Source of the DNA: Lepidonotus clava
Lineage: Eukaryota > Annelida > Polychaeta > Phyllodocida > Polynoidae
NCBI GenBank assembly: GCA_936440205.1
Contig: OW387145.1
Coordinates: 12,151,396-12,215,395, forward strand
Length of the DNA stretch: 64,000 nucleotides
Direction of reading: 5' to 3'
Within the stretch, counting starts at the first letter, position 1. Each line of letters starts with the position of its first letter. Positions 11,859-23,430 of the stretch are shown piece after piece. The position numbers and the translations under genes are program-made. Under the pieces are notes generated by a model. The model ran no database searches. It had not been told where the DNA came from and saw only the letters and a list, made by a program, of their open reading frames with translations.

Positions 11859-13737
11859 GGTCCACTCAGCAATATTTCAGCTCTATCAGGACCAGCATGA
11901 GCTCAAGGTTTGACTCGTAAAAAGAGCTATGATCGAATTTATATTGTTGAGAACGCCGGTTAAGAAAGATGGTCCAACAGACAGCCTGCAGAACTGCAAA
12001 GAAGTCCAATATATGCTATCCACTGGACCTCCCCCCCCCCCCCCCCCAAGTCAAATCATAAAATTCCTTATAGCTTGAGCCTTCTTATTCTTCATATGGA
12101 TTCTGATTAGGCACGACGACAAACCCGAGAAAAGTAAGCTAGCTGACAATGTGAGATTCGGTTTCCAATACATTGTACCAGTACTATGACCCCTGTCCTA
12201 TTGGTCGGGGCAGACAGGTCGGGAATCCTACACGCCACCATACAACGAGTGGTGTCAGATGCTCCCTGCCCTGTGGCCCCATACCAACAATAACCCACTA
12301 ATAGGACATCAAACTTGGGGAGATGGTTGTTTTACGTCCTAGTTACGGGTCCGTGTCTACCACTGTAAATGGTGATAACACCAAGAAACTGCTTTTTAAA
12401 GCTTGAACTGGTGTACCACGATCCTTTCAAATTGTTTTTGGATTTCAAAAGCTTTTTTTTTCTTAAAATGCATACATCACCAACGTATTCTAGTACACAT
12501 CAAGTCCACGATTATTTTTCGAAATTTCCTATCTGGGTTTGCACAACATGTGATGAAGAAAAAGCATGAATAACGAGGTCATCTTAGAAAAACGTGTAGA
12601 CTTTATCTCATGTGACAATTGAAATATTCTTTATTGTGACATTCTTTTGCCACTGCAGTGCTTCGTCATACAACCAACGAGGGGCATTCCATTTTTTCTA
12701 AAATTTCTGATCCCTGCCCAACCTCCCTTGATATGTACACACGATTATCGAATGGTCCCATCCCACCCCAGTGGGCCACACACACAGACCTAGTATTAAC
12801 ACACCAATCACGCCTCTCCTCTCCTCCCTTCATGTCATGGTCCAACTGGAAAAGGACTTTTGGCAGGCTGTCCCACATTGGGTGGTTTTTATTCTGCCCC
12901 AGACCCCGCGGATGGTGCCATACGCTACTAGGACGGCTGCTACTAGTACGGAGGTTGTACACATGGTGCAGGCATGCTGACCTATGGAGGTGGTTAAGGG
13001 GGAGGGCACTTGGCTCAAAAAAGGGTCTCCAGGCCAAAACGTTTAACAGCCTTTAAAGCTGTCATCTCGAGAACAAGCAAACATCAATATCTTGTGTCTA
13101 ATGTTAAAAACGATAAAGAGCTTTGGATTTGCAATGGGTGATCCAAATTCTCTTTTCAATATTGAGGTAGGCTTTGTAAAGGTGGTACATACCCAATTAC
13201 TGTGCACTTTCAGTCCTAGTGCGCCAGACTAGATAAAAACTTGCATTTGATAACACCGATCAAGTTACTATTGGTTCCTTAAGGAAACCTTAAGTTAAGA
13301 TTACTTATGGCCAACATTATCTTTATTAACACGCCTCGAGCTACCTATGAACCTTTTTAGGGCATAACTGTTGGTTTCCTCTCTTTCTGAAAGGATGAGT
13401 AACACCCCGAGAGAGATCTAACACCATGCAACGACGGGTCGCTGATTTGTACGCATCTCAGGCAATAATTTATCAGGTCATGGCAAACACCTTTTAACAA
13501 AGACCCAGTCATCAGGGCCTCAGATGCCACCCAGTTGGCGCATAAAAATACCTAGTTACTGCACATCTACACAGGATATCACTGCATGACTTCCTCTTGC
13601 CTCCAGACACTCATACGCAGTATAAACAGTAGTCATCCGGAGAATCTCTGATTTATGATCCCGTAACACGCTAATTAGGATGACATTGATGAGGTCGTCA
13701 GGAAACACGACGAAGGACAAGCCAATATTCACAGGCA
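11859..13737. other. No gene seen; homopolymer C run; repeat debris
   Basis: A 17-base C run lies at 12031-12047. Around 12680-12760 the words GAGGGGCATTCCATTTTTT and CCTTGATATGTACACAC resemble a decayed member of the GGGGCCTTCC element family. The 123- and 132-codon frames at 12658-13056 overlap on opposite strands and show no domain. Confidence 0.4.
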
Positions 13738-13749
13738 ATGTGTGTGTGG

Positions 13750-13797
<48 letters not shown>

Positions 13798-13890
13798 TTG
13801 TGTGTGTGTGTATATGTATATGTGGTTGTGTGTGTGTGGTTGTGTGTGTGTGTGGAGAAGGTGTGTGTGTGGTTGTGTGTGTGGAGAGGA

Positions 13891-13927
<37 letters not shown>

Positions 13928-14248
13928 TTGTGTGTGTATGTGTGTGTGTGTATTTGTGTGTGTGTGTGTTTGTGTGTGTATGTGTGCGTGTATGCATGTG
14001 TTTGTGTCTATGTGTCTGTGGCTGTCTCTGTGTGTCTGTAAGAGAGTTGGTGTGTGTGTGTGTATGTGTGTGTGTGTGTGTGCATTTGCGTGCATGTGTG
14101 TGCGAGCATGTGTGTGTGTGCATGCACGTCTCTCTGTTTACGTGTGTGCATCTGTGCGTCTGTGTACATGGTTTCTGTGTGTATATCTGTGTCCTTGTGT
14201 GTGTCGCTGTGAGTTTGTGCATGTGTGTATGTGTATCTTTGCCGTTTT
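13738..14248. repeat. Long TG/CA microsatellite
   Basis: About 510 bp of imperfect TG dinucleotide repeat with TGTGTT, TGTATG and TGTGTC interruptions. Frames of up to about 200 codons crossing it encode only alternating Cys/Val or Thr/His and are artefacts. Long TG runs can adopt Z-DNA and are length-variable between individuals. Confidence 0.95.
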
Positions 14249-16636
14249 GACAGGAAAAAAGTTTGACGATACATTTTACATTTTCTAGCAATTGCATAGA
14301 GACGATCCTATAACGTTCATGCTTGATAAAAATCCTAAACCCGTGAACGTTTATGCCTGATAAAAGTGCATTTAACCCTTTATTGCCTGCACATCAGCCT
14401 ATAGTAAGCACTACACAATGACCACCAGCCTTATCTATACGGCCGATCAGCTCCGACGACCACGTACCTAAGTGCAGGTCATAAAATCGTGCGCCTATCG
14501 ATGGTGTAATGTGCAGGCCCATCGTCACCCCCTAGATGGTCTGTGATGCTGATAAAACATGTAGCAGGCTGAGGGGCCAGTCACATTAGGTCTCATTGTC
14601 AGCCCCATACCGCCTACTCTAGGCGTGATGGGGGTGCCTGGCCTCACGCACATAATGCATGTAATCCCACCATTAACAACATGCATGCAGCATGTTTCCA
14701 CAGCAGCGCCCCGCACCCACGGCCAGCGCTGGCATTGACGGACCGACATGCCAGCTGCCTGCATAATAATGCAGCAGGCCGGGCGGCAACGCCACTCGAA
14801 AAGTCCCATAAATCCTGATTTCAATATGGCAGCTTTTTAGGACCTGCTGGGAGCTGGGTTGATGCTGCTAGGATCGTTTGATGCTGCCATCCACGGGTGT
14901 TAGGGGGTTGGTTGTTGGGTTGTGCAACTGCCACTCGGCCTGTCACCAGTTTTGTCAAACTAAAATCTGATTCACAATGGAATGCATTACGTACATGGTA
15001 TGATTGAACCCTACCTGTAGGGTATAATTCCTTCATCTTCTTTTAAAAAATACCAATACTTTATCCATGAATTTTGATACCCAATAATGGGAGAGTGAAG
15101 GAAGGAATAGTTTAGATCCTGCACTGATTTGCAATACACTCGATCCTGCAACCAACATGGAAGCCTTCTGGTCCAAACGACGAATGGCTGTCATTGACAA
15201 AGGTCTGATCCTGCAGTGGGAGTCCTCTATTGCAATGGAAAACCCATTGTGTGAGGCAGCCTTTGCCGAGAGGACACATGACAGAAGGGCATTATGACTC
15301 CGATGGCTGCGGCTCAGCGCCCCTCATCGATAATCTGATACGCGCAGAACTAGGTCAGGAAGAAAGTGGCTTCTCTCGGATGCTGCTTTAATATCATCCC
15401 CTGGGCTTCTAAAAGCATCTGTGTTCTTGCCTGAAAGATACAACTACCACGATGAGAAAACAGAACTCGGATATTATTGTGAATATGAAGCGGTCAATGT
15501 TTTCACCACTTGTTCGTTTGTTTCTTGGGGTAGTTTAAGTCCGGCAAATCTTCAGGGCTCTTTCACAACTGATACTACCACAGATTAATGCACAGTAATC
15601 ATATGGTATTGAGAAAATGATTGCGCAATCGATGAGATTATATCCCCTTGGAAGAAAATCTTACTTTGTTGATCTCCAATACACACGTATTTCTGAGAAA
15701 CGATCAACTTTCAGGTAATGTATCTCTGAACTTGCTGCACTCCACCAAAAAATATATATCAAGTGAAACTCAAAAAGAAAATCCAAAACTGTTGACCTAA
15801 ATCTGACAAAGACGAGGATGTGGTTAATCATGATGGGCACTGGTTTCATTTGGGCGGGCCCCGATGTTTGTATGTGTGTGAGTGTGCTGGCCACTTTACA
15901 CTGTGTTTACGATGACAGTGATGTATTACTGGGCATGTCTGGGCCGGACGTAATGGGACCAGAACTCGGCATAAACCGACCGGTCAGCCCGCCACTTCCT
16001 CGTCAACAATTAGTACAAACTTCAGCTAAGAAAATAAAATCCGTTGACATGAGATATATGTATCGTTTGGCCATCTTTTCTGCATACGCTCTAACAATTT
16101 ATGAGATGGAATGTATGGAAACAGTTGGCCAACAACTGAATGCACGTTCTTTTTGACTCCTCCTTTTCTGTAGGACAAAAAACTTAAAGTTATGTCTGGC
16201 TACCAATCAAATGCCTGCTTATTTTGGTATGGGTTATTATATTGAGATTTAATGGTATCCTAAAGGCTCACAGCACGCAAGGTATCCAATACAATTCGGA
16301 TCCCTCTAGTCAGGACCCATTGACTGTGCGCAAGATACGTTTAACTTTAAAGGTCATGTATATTCATTACAGAATCTTTAAGAGTGAGGTAACCTCTTAG
16401 CAAAGCTCGCTAGATTTAATGCCAAATGTGTTTGGTACATTCCCAAAAACACTAACCATTCAGAACCGAAGTCAGGTGGACGCCCCAGACAAATCTAACC
16501 CCATTAACTAAGCTACTAAGCTGAAAACCAAATTATCTGCCCTTGAAAAAAACTTGTTGGCTGTGTAGTCTATTTCCTAATCTTTTTGTGTCTCACTGAA
16601 TATGGTTATTTCATTTAAGACAAAAAAATGGGTGAC
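14249..16636. other. No gene seen; one imperfect duplication
   Basis: An imperfect tandem pair, AACGTTCATGCTTGATAAAA / AACGTTTATGCCTGATAAAA, lies at about 14313-14364. The GC-rich 14520-14830 stretch has no recognisable gene. A 112-codon ATG frame (15818-16156) has no recognisable domain. GTGGCTTC is at 15366. Confidence 0.45.
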
Positions 16637-16882
16637 ATAATGCACTGATCTGAAGGTTTGAAATGTTACGAGTCAAATGCATACAATGCACTGATTTGAA
16701 GGTTTGGAAGAGTTACAAGTCAGCTGTATACACTGCCTCGATTTTAACATATGGAAGAGTTACGAGTCAGATGCATACATTGCACTCATTTGAAGGCTTG
16801 GAAGAGTTACGAGTCGAATACATCATGTCATATATACAATGCACTGATTTGCAGGCTTGAAAGTTACGAATTAAATGCATTC
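16637..16882. repeat. Minisatellite, about 46-48 bp unit, five copies
   Basis: The unit contains TGCACTGATTTGAAGGTTTG, GGAAGAGTTACGAGTC and ATGCATACA. Copies begin near 16641, 16687, 16731, 16781 and 16840; the last has a short insertion. Copies are diverged, so the array is not very recent. Frames within it are repeat products. Confidence 0.85.
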
Positions 16883-18246
16883 AAATTTCGAATCTCACAA
16901 GAGTTCTATATTCTGGACCCTAAGACGGGAAAAGGCAAGCCCAACAGGACGTCATAGATCTTGTAGACTGTTGTGATCCCTGCTCTGTGTGAGCCTTTCT
17001 CTGACGGACGCTTTGGGTTCAGGCCAACAGACGGGGAGACCTGCCAACAGTTCACTGGGACAGGTCGGCCACCACACGTCACGTGGGGCAGTCACCTGAC
17101 GGCACCACGTGATCCACCACATGACCTCACCCACCTTTCTCCTCCAATTCGCCTCAAACAGGGTTCTAAATCTACCCTGCGAGAATTGTCCAGATTCATT
17201 GGTTCTGGTAAAATTGTTTTACAATTCAAATCTTTTTCAAAGTTTAATAATGGAGTTATTTTGGTAAATTATTATGTTACATGATAACATATATGATGAC
17301 TACATGCAACAGTGTTGGAAGCCAGTAACGTTGGTTTTATTTAGTCACAAAATGTTATTATTTCTATAATTGTGTTGTTCTGACAATCTTTGCTTCTGAG
17401 TTCTCTAATCTAACCTTCTCTAACAGTGACAGACAATGAATAAATTCAATTACCTTAAACATTAGTCAAAGAACCAGCTGTTCTAGGATTTCTTTCTAAA
17501 TACTTTATGTCGGGTTATAAAATATGAGTGATTCGAATCCTAATAACTCATTGGTTGATGTAAGTCCCCAAACCACCATTATTAACACCCATGCAGCCTC
17601 TTTCAATCAGCAGTTGATATATTACAGGTGTGGGGTGAACGCCCAATGGCTCACTGTTTGCAAGGTAGTCAATATACAAGTTTTAGAGTGTGCACAAGGA
17701 GACCACGTAAATAGGTACAGGGGGTCGATTAGATATTGATTCTCCACCGACAAACAACTAGGGCACAGTGTCGAGTCATGATACTGCTGCTTGAACAGCT
17801 AAGTAACCGTGAATATTGGTTTGCCCATATTCTAAAGTGTTCTGTTATAGATGGGGGCTTCTACAACAAAGACTTGGATGAAAGGATTTCAGGTTCACTT
17901 GTATCTGACTGTTTGTCACGCCAACACCAGGGACTTTTTTTTATTTGTTACTCGAATGTATCTGACATATTATTGGACTGTGTTTGACAGATTCTTCTGT
18001 CCTACAGATCAGAAAGGTGCTGACCTTGCATCATTTAATTCATTTGCTGCAAAAACATCTATACAACAGGTCTGCCCAGGTTATCAATTCCATTGCAATT
18101 AATGTTTGAAAATTATGTTTAGCAGCTGGGTGCATGAGTTGTCATGGGGTTTATGAATAGTGGGAAATTACACTAATTATGACAAATTTGTGTGAAGGAC
18201 ACTGGCCTTGATTGATTTCCAACATTCTATTGGCTGCAATCACTTT
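16883..18246. other. No gene seen; paired CACGTG E-boxes
   Basis: CACGTG occurs at 17080-17085 and 17106-17111, 26 bp apart in a GC-rich patch with CCACATGACC next to it; USF/TFE-type bHLH binding is possible. The rest is AT-rich, with frames under 105 codons and no recognisable domain. Confidence 0.4.
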
Positions 18247-18535
18247 AGGGGCCTTCCATGAAGTGCGTATGCATCAAAAGGTGTGCGGGGGGCTTTTATT
18301 TTAAAAATATGCATATTATGTTCCCGCGTAGCTCAGTCTAAGGAGAATCAGGAATTTTTGAAAATGTGCATAGGGACCTTCCACGTACGCATCAAGTGGG
18401 GAGGGGGGGTCTGAAAAATTGGAAAATGTGCTTATGTTCTAGTATAATTCCAACGCGTTTTTTTAACAAGGGGGTGGGTGGGGGTCTGAGATTTTTGAAA
18501 ATGTGCATACGTATTAAATAAATGGTCGACCCCTC
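18247..18535. repeat. Inverted-repeat element, GGGGCCTTCC family, copy 2
   Basis: The left end AGGGGCCTTCCATGAAGTGC leads to CGTATGCATC. The right end is GTGCATACGTATT then AATGGTCGACCCCT, inverted. The phrases TTTTTGAAAATGTGCAT and GGGGGTCTGA recur inside. A second GGGACCTTCCACGTACGCAT start at about 18369 suggests two elements fused or nested. Related to 822-984. Confidence 0.55.
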
Positions 18536-18576
18536 AAGTTGCTGACCCTCAGATGGTCACAAAGTAGCCAGCAGCA

Positions 18577-18592
18577 GGTGTGACGTCACACC
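18577..18592. promoter_or_regulatory. Perfect 16-bp CRE palindrome
   Basis: GGTGTGACGTCACACC is a perfect palindrome centred on TGACGTCA, the consensus site of CREB/ATF bZIP factors. It lies at the edge of a GC-rich patch (18550-18860). Binding is inferred from the motif alone. Confidence 0.55.
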
Positions 18593-19609
18593 AGCATAGA
18601 CTGAGAGAGGATTGAGCCTCTATTGTTTCCTTGACCTGGGCAAGAGATGCAACAATAACACAACCCGCCCGAGCAATAGGAGCAGGAGGTGAGGGGGGCC
18701 GGGGTGAACTCGGGTGGGCTGAATATTTCATAAGCCATCCCAATCCCGCTCTTACCCGTGCCGGCGTATAGTGGGTGGGCGGGCAGGACAAAGCGTGGCG
18801 TACCTGGCTGTGGGACCACGCCCAGCTACAGGCACTCAACACAGTAACGGACCAAGAGAGGGGTCGGGGGGATCTAGAAATAACACCCATACAATCTCGA
18901 GGGCTTTTGTTAACATGCGTGTCTGGATAGTCATAGTGTTCGCTGTTCTATATGAATTATTTCATGTGAATTACTTCATATGAATTATGTCATTTCCATG
19001 AGGGCACATTTGGTAGGCAGTCATTTCAATACTGTTTATTACCGAGTTGCGGCCATTTACGTAAACGGCCCATTAACTGTTGTGAATTGATGTCACTTAG
19101 TCTTGTAAGCAATTCATTATTCTATTCCGTAGGTTTCTCTATAGGATGTCCTTATGCACAAATAACCGCATAGCCATAACATGTGTTAGTTTTTATAGTA
19201 CGTCTGCAACTAGAATGTTCCCTTTAAGATAAAACGATCCTGGTCCTTCAGGCCTTACTTTTAGTTATACCAAGGGAGCAATGACCTACTGTTTTTGCTA
19301 ATAGTATTTACACAAGACCTTGGAAATCGTTTTTATATATCATAGGCCAAAGATAGAATATTGCCTCTTGTAAAGTCATGGTAGGCTTATAGCAGTATCT
19401 TCACTGATACTGATATCCTGAGATCCCATGGCAAAGGTATCAGCAGAGCTATGTGTGAGAAATCCCAAGTTTGTTACTCAATGTGATTAAAGTTACCATT
19501 ATCACCCTAATGATCTAACAGAATAGAACAATTTGAACAGGTAATGTCATTTCTGACCCAAAACTATTTTGCATTGTGAATAGCACATAGCTACAAAGCA
19601 GCGACCTCA
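18593..19609. other. No gene seen; small tandem repeat
   Basis: A 16-bp unit like ATATGAATTATTTCAT repeats about three times at 18951-18992. No supported gene; the GC-rich minus frames at 18549-18890 overlap in two phases and have no domain. Confidence 0.4.
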
Positions 19610-19891
19610 ATGTACCATACGATTGAGCATAGCTACTGTAAGTCTGAGGCTCAAAATCCTCAACAATACCCGATCGAGTCTACAGATGCAGGAAGTACGC
19701 GTATCACTACCCCCACTAATACTGAGTTGGTCAAAAGCAGGCTCGTTTCAAGGCGAGAAGTGACCTTTTACGAAGCGCCAAGTCGGACAAATTACATTCA
19801 AATGTCAACATGTTCTTCTGGCCAGCTGCAATCTCACAATGAAAGAGATTACTATGAACCAGATCTTCAAGTTTTCTTTGACATCCATTAG
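19610..19891 (+). CDS. Unassigned 93-codon ATG frame (candidate only)
   Basis: A single uninterrupted frame starts at ATG (19610) and ends at TAG. The product would be hydrophilic, rich in Ser, Thr, Glu and Tyr, with no signal peptide, no membrane segment and no domain I recognise. Near the C-terminus is an acidic-aromatic stretch, NERDYYEPDLQVFFDIH. No convincing TATA box or splice acceptor precedes it and no AATAAA lies just after it. It could be a chance frame, the terminal exon of an otherwise unseen gene, or a small orphan gene. I favour chance, but the composition is more protein-like than most frames here. Confidence 0.18.
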   Translation: MYHTIEHSYCKSEAQNPQQYPIESTDAGSTRITTPTNTELVKSRLVSRREVTFYEAPSRTNYIQMSTCSSGQLQSHNERDYYEPDLQVFFDIH

Positions 19892-21555
19892 GCTTTCTTT
19901 TTTTGTGAATGGCCTGCACGCCAAGTTCCGGAGGAGAGATTTATATTAGCAACACGTCATGTACTTACTTCTGAGGCTTGTGCCAGTAGATTATCAAGCA
20001 TATTTTAAGATTTTTTTGTCTTTTTTTTTAACATCTCACCTCGTCCTGTTCACATATTATAAGAAAGTATATCGGTCCACCGACAATGGCGGTGATTACG
20101 TATTTCCTCATAGATGGAAAACCTGTTCAATTTTTTGTATTCTGCCAATATAAATAATGCTTGCAGAATGATAACAAGATTAACAAGGCTCAGTAAAGAG
20201 GTTTTAACCGTCAATATCATTTATAAATGTAGTGTTCAGAAAGCTAATATGCATTACTCGTAATTGCAAAACTGTGTTTGTATCGGAAGGTATATTATTA
20301 ACTTTGAACGCTTAATGAGGTCAGTGCTGAAATTCCGATATAAAATCAATGGAGAGATGGAGTGGAACTAGATTATGTACTGCAACGCAGACATTCATTC
20401 TATTTTTCATTTAAAAACGCGCCCACTCATGGGGCTGGGGCAGGTGGGTGATGATGTGTGTAGTGTTCTCACCTACAGCTCAATGTCCCATACTAAGTCT
20501 CCCTTTCCAGGCGTCGTGTGGTGTAATTTCAGTACCACAGGACCTCATAAGTCCTACAGCTCCCAAAGTAAACAGACTTAAGGGATTAAAGCTAAGACCC
20601 TCGGACTTAGCGCCAGAGAAAGCATGATGGAATGGCCGTTTACATGTGGAAGCACTCACTGAATGAATGTGCGATCCCTCTGCTTTTATTTCGGGAATTG
20701 TATTAACACATGCATTTAAAGGCTCTATCGGTTAAATCCATTTCAATAACATGGCGCGTAGGAGACCCACGTACTGAAATAGCCAATATTGCTTACTGAT
20801 CGGTAGGTTCTTCCATGTGCATTTCGTTCTGATGTTTAAATGCGCATCAATCAATCTATATACTAACCTATCTGTGTCCCCTTGGCCCCGACCCCGTCAG
20901 TAGCATGCACCTGACTTAGTGATAGTGGTTTTATCACCTCTTTTATCTAAAGATGAGTGGTCCCTACTATCTGTCCTATACCAAGGGTCTCCTGTAGTCT
21001 CCTTGCCTATACTATCCCAGTATCAGAGAGGTCGGCAGCACCTGCTACCAAATCATGCTTTCAGGTTTTTAGTAGAATTTTTGTTAAAAAGATTAGCTCT
21101 ATTCTAAGCTATGATTTACCAGCAATTATTTGTCCCACTTATATATTTTCTATACATCCTTTTACATTTTCCCTGTTAGTACCATTTGACAATTTTGCTA
21201 AGGTTTGGAAAGGTAGATAGCATTGCCGTGGTGCCCAAAACTGACAGGATGGATAGAAGTTATTGCTATTTGGAAAAAGGAGAAACCTGAGTCTTTCTAG
21301 GATTGATCAAGCATGTCTAGAGATACGCTGCTTTCACAATCTGTCGACGAAAGTTTTTACTACAGAATTTCTTTCATTTTCAGGAGTTCTCTTGTGCAGA
21401 ATTATCCAGAAATTCCCTTCATACCTGTTCTAAAAGCCATTAACTTCAGATTGATATGTAAATATATGTTATTTGTTTTATTCTTCTTCAAAAACGAAAG
21501 CAAAAAATTGATCACTCAACTCTGGTACCTCCTGGTACATTTCAGCCTTTACGCC
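19892..21555. other. No gene seen
   Basis: AT-rich unique sequence. Frames of 60-90 codons show no recognisable domain, and no repeat was recognised. Confidence 0.45.
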
Positions 21556-21612
21556 AGTCAAATATGATTTTGACACTTACCTGCAAAGACAAGAAAGCCA
21601 ACAATAAATAAG
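21556..21612 (-). promoter_or_regulatory. Candidate recursive (zero-length exon) splice site 2
   Basis: On the minus strand the tract CTTTCTTGTCTTTGCAG is joined directly to GTAAGTGTCAAAA (junction 21580/21581), with ATTTATTG 21 nt before the tract ends as a branch-point candidate. It matches site 1 at about 23 of 28 positions upstream and about 25 of 33 downstream, more than the splice consensus alone would require. GGC|GTAAAG lies 28 nt downstream as a weak second donor. Use in splicing is inferred. Confidence 0.6.
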
Positions 21613-23194
21613 TTATCAAAACACACAAATTGATATACACTAGAACATAAAGGGTATTATATACATTTATATTTGGGCAGAGAATAAAGAAATAAGCAAG
21701 TCTGGCTTCACAATCCATGACCTTTCGATGACCGTGAAGGACAAAAAACATACGCCATTCAATACAATTAAGATAAGCCCGATGTCAGAGAATATACATA
21801 AAAGGGGTTTAAAGCGTTAATCTTCATTTACTACCACGCTTTCAGGTAACACCTGCTGGGTGGGATGAAATAGGAATCTCTTTCAATTTGCTGATCTAAT
21901 CTTGGTCCAGCCCCTGACCCCCAAGTGCTACAAATCTCAATGAGCAGAGAGAGCCGAGAGCCTGCATGAGACGCGGCTTTTACTTTTAACGTCCCAAGGG
22001 ACATCTAAGGGATTTCTAGGCTTTTATATCTTACCCACCCATTTGTCTCGGAGAAGCTTAATTCCCACACAGAAAACTGCAATACAAGGGAATCCCATAA
22101 AGACACTTGATGTATCACCCTGGGGTAACCAAAGGGGATAAAAGAAATAGTGAGAAAACGAAAACACATAACACTGTCTGCGTTAGAATTTCAGGGTTTG
22201 GGAGAAAGAGGGTTGTCTGCGATGGGACAGTGAGGCCTGTTGAGGCAACCTGTGCTTGGAGAGTGTGATTATAGAGCTGTCTGGGACGGTAAATCTGGGT
22301 GGAGATGGCCCCGTGGGGAGTAATAACACGTCCCCATCCGTCACCGAGGCGGCCCGAGAAGCCATACTTCGTGAAGCCACGTCCCAGGGAAGCCACATCT
22401 ATAAGAGGAGGATACTCTCACCTCAAAATTTATAGATCTCAATGTTTGTTTTCAACGACTATTTTCTCCAAGTTTCACATCAAAATCTTTTCTTAGGTAA
22501 CAGAGAATTACATCTTAGGGTCTATACAGTTTATATGAACCAAACAAATATAATGATTATGTCCTGATCAATAAACATTCCACCAAAGGAAACAGAAGAA
22601 TATTGTACAATTTCCACTTTGAACTGGGTTCGAACTGGCTATGTAAAGCGTTAAAACATTATAAGAATGATAATTTTTGGCAGTCCACCCACCAGCCCCT
22701 ACCGGCCTTTGCATTTTATCTTTTTTCTTTTTCAATTTTTCAAGAAAACTGGCGTTTCAAGGAATACACATTCCAGAGCAAGTATCTCCCCTACTTTACC
22801 CAATATGAGAACCCGGGCTGGGTAGGGTAGACAAACACAGGGGTTAGGTTGAGCGGGTAGAGAGGTAGTTTATGTGTACGGCCGGGATGGGCTATGGGGC
22901 AATACACCAGGCAATATGCCCCGTGCGTGGTGTACGGGGATCAGACTGGGCGTATACTGCCCGCCTTCAATATGCAGGCTTCTAAAGGCCGGGCCCGTAA
23001 ATAAACACAGGGGATTATGTTCCTCTCCATCTTTTTCTCCTTCTTTTGTCACTGCTGGTTTTACGAGGGACGGCGACATGGACACAATGGATGTAGCTGT
23101 GGTGTGAGCTGGGTTTATGATTTATAGATGGATGACATTAGCAGAAGCCTGGAATATTCAAGAGGGCTGTCGGCAAATCTAACCTAGTATTTTC
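21613..23194. other. No gene seen; two GAAGCCAC words
   Basis: GAAGCCAC occurs at 22373 and 22389, with GAAGCCAT at 22359, giving three related words in 40 bp. The remaining frames (93 and 71 codons, minus strand) overlap in different phases and have no domain. Confidence 0.4.
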
Positions 23195-23430
23195 CCGGAT
23201 CAAACGGCAGTAGATAATCCCTGAATCAGTATGTCGGGAATATTTGAATTAGCTATTGAAATGCTGTGGATTGCTCTCCCTAGTTCATTTAGATATCTCG
23301 GACGTACTGATTTAATTCTTTTCAGGTACTGAATTCCTACTTATTTCTACAGATTTATCATTGAAACACTACTGCAATGCCCTTACTGCTTCTATACCAA
23401 CGACATACTGAATTCCTGAATTTTGTTCGT
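23195..23430. repeat. Fold-back miniature element, GGAACAAA family, copy 2
   Basis: Diverged ends are CCGGATCAAAC at the left and TTTTGTTCG at the right. The interior has AATCAGTATGTCGGGAATAT, then GTTCATTTAGATATCTCGGA in inverse orientation, then ACATACTGAATTCC. It matches the same parts of the other copies. Old. Confidence 0.6.

Noticed and set aside
12658-13056. 132-codon plus and 123-codon minus frames
   Set aside because: They overlap on opposite strands, have no domain, and part lies over decayed repeat words.
13556-14297. Six overlapping frames of up to 202 codons on both strands
   Set aside because: They run through the TG/CA microsatellite and encode only alternating Cys/Val or Thr/His; a repeat artefact.
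15700-23330. Plus-strand TTTCAG|GTAATG, |GTAACA and |GTACTG junctions (15711, 21849, 23323)
   Set aside because: Acceptor halves are reasonable but donors are weak, and the last lies in a fold-back element.
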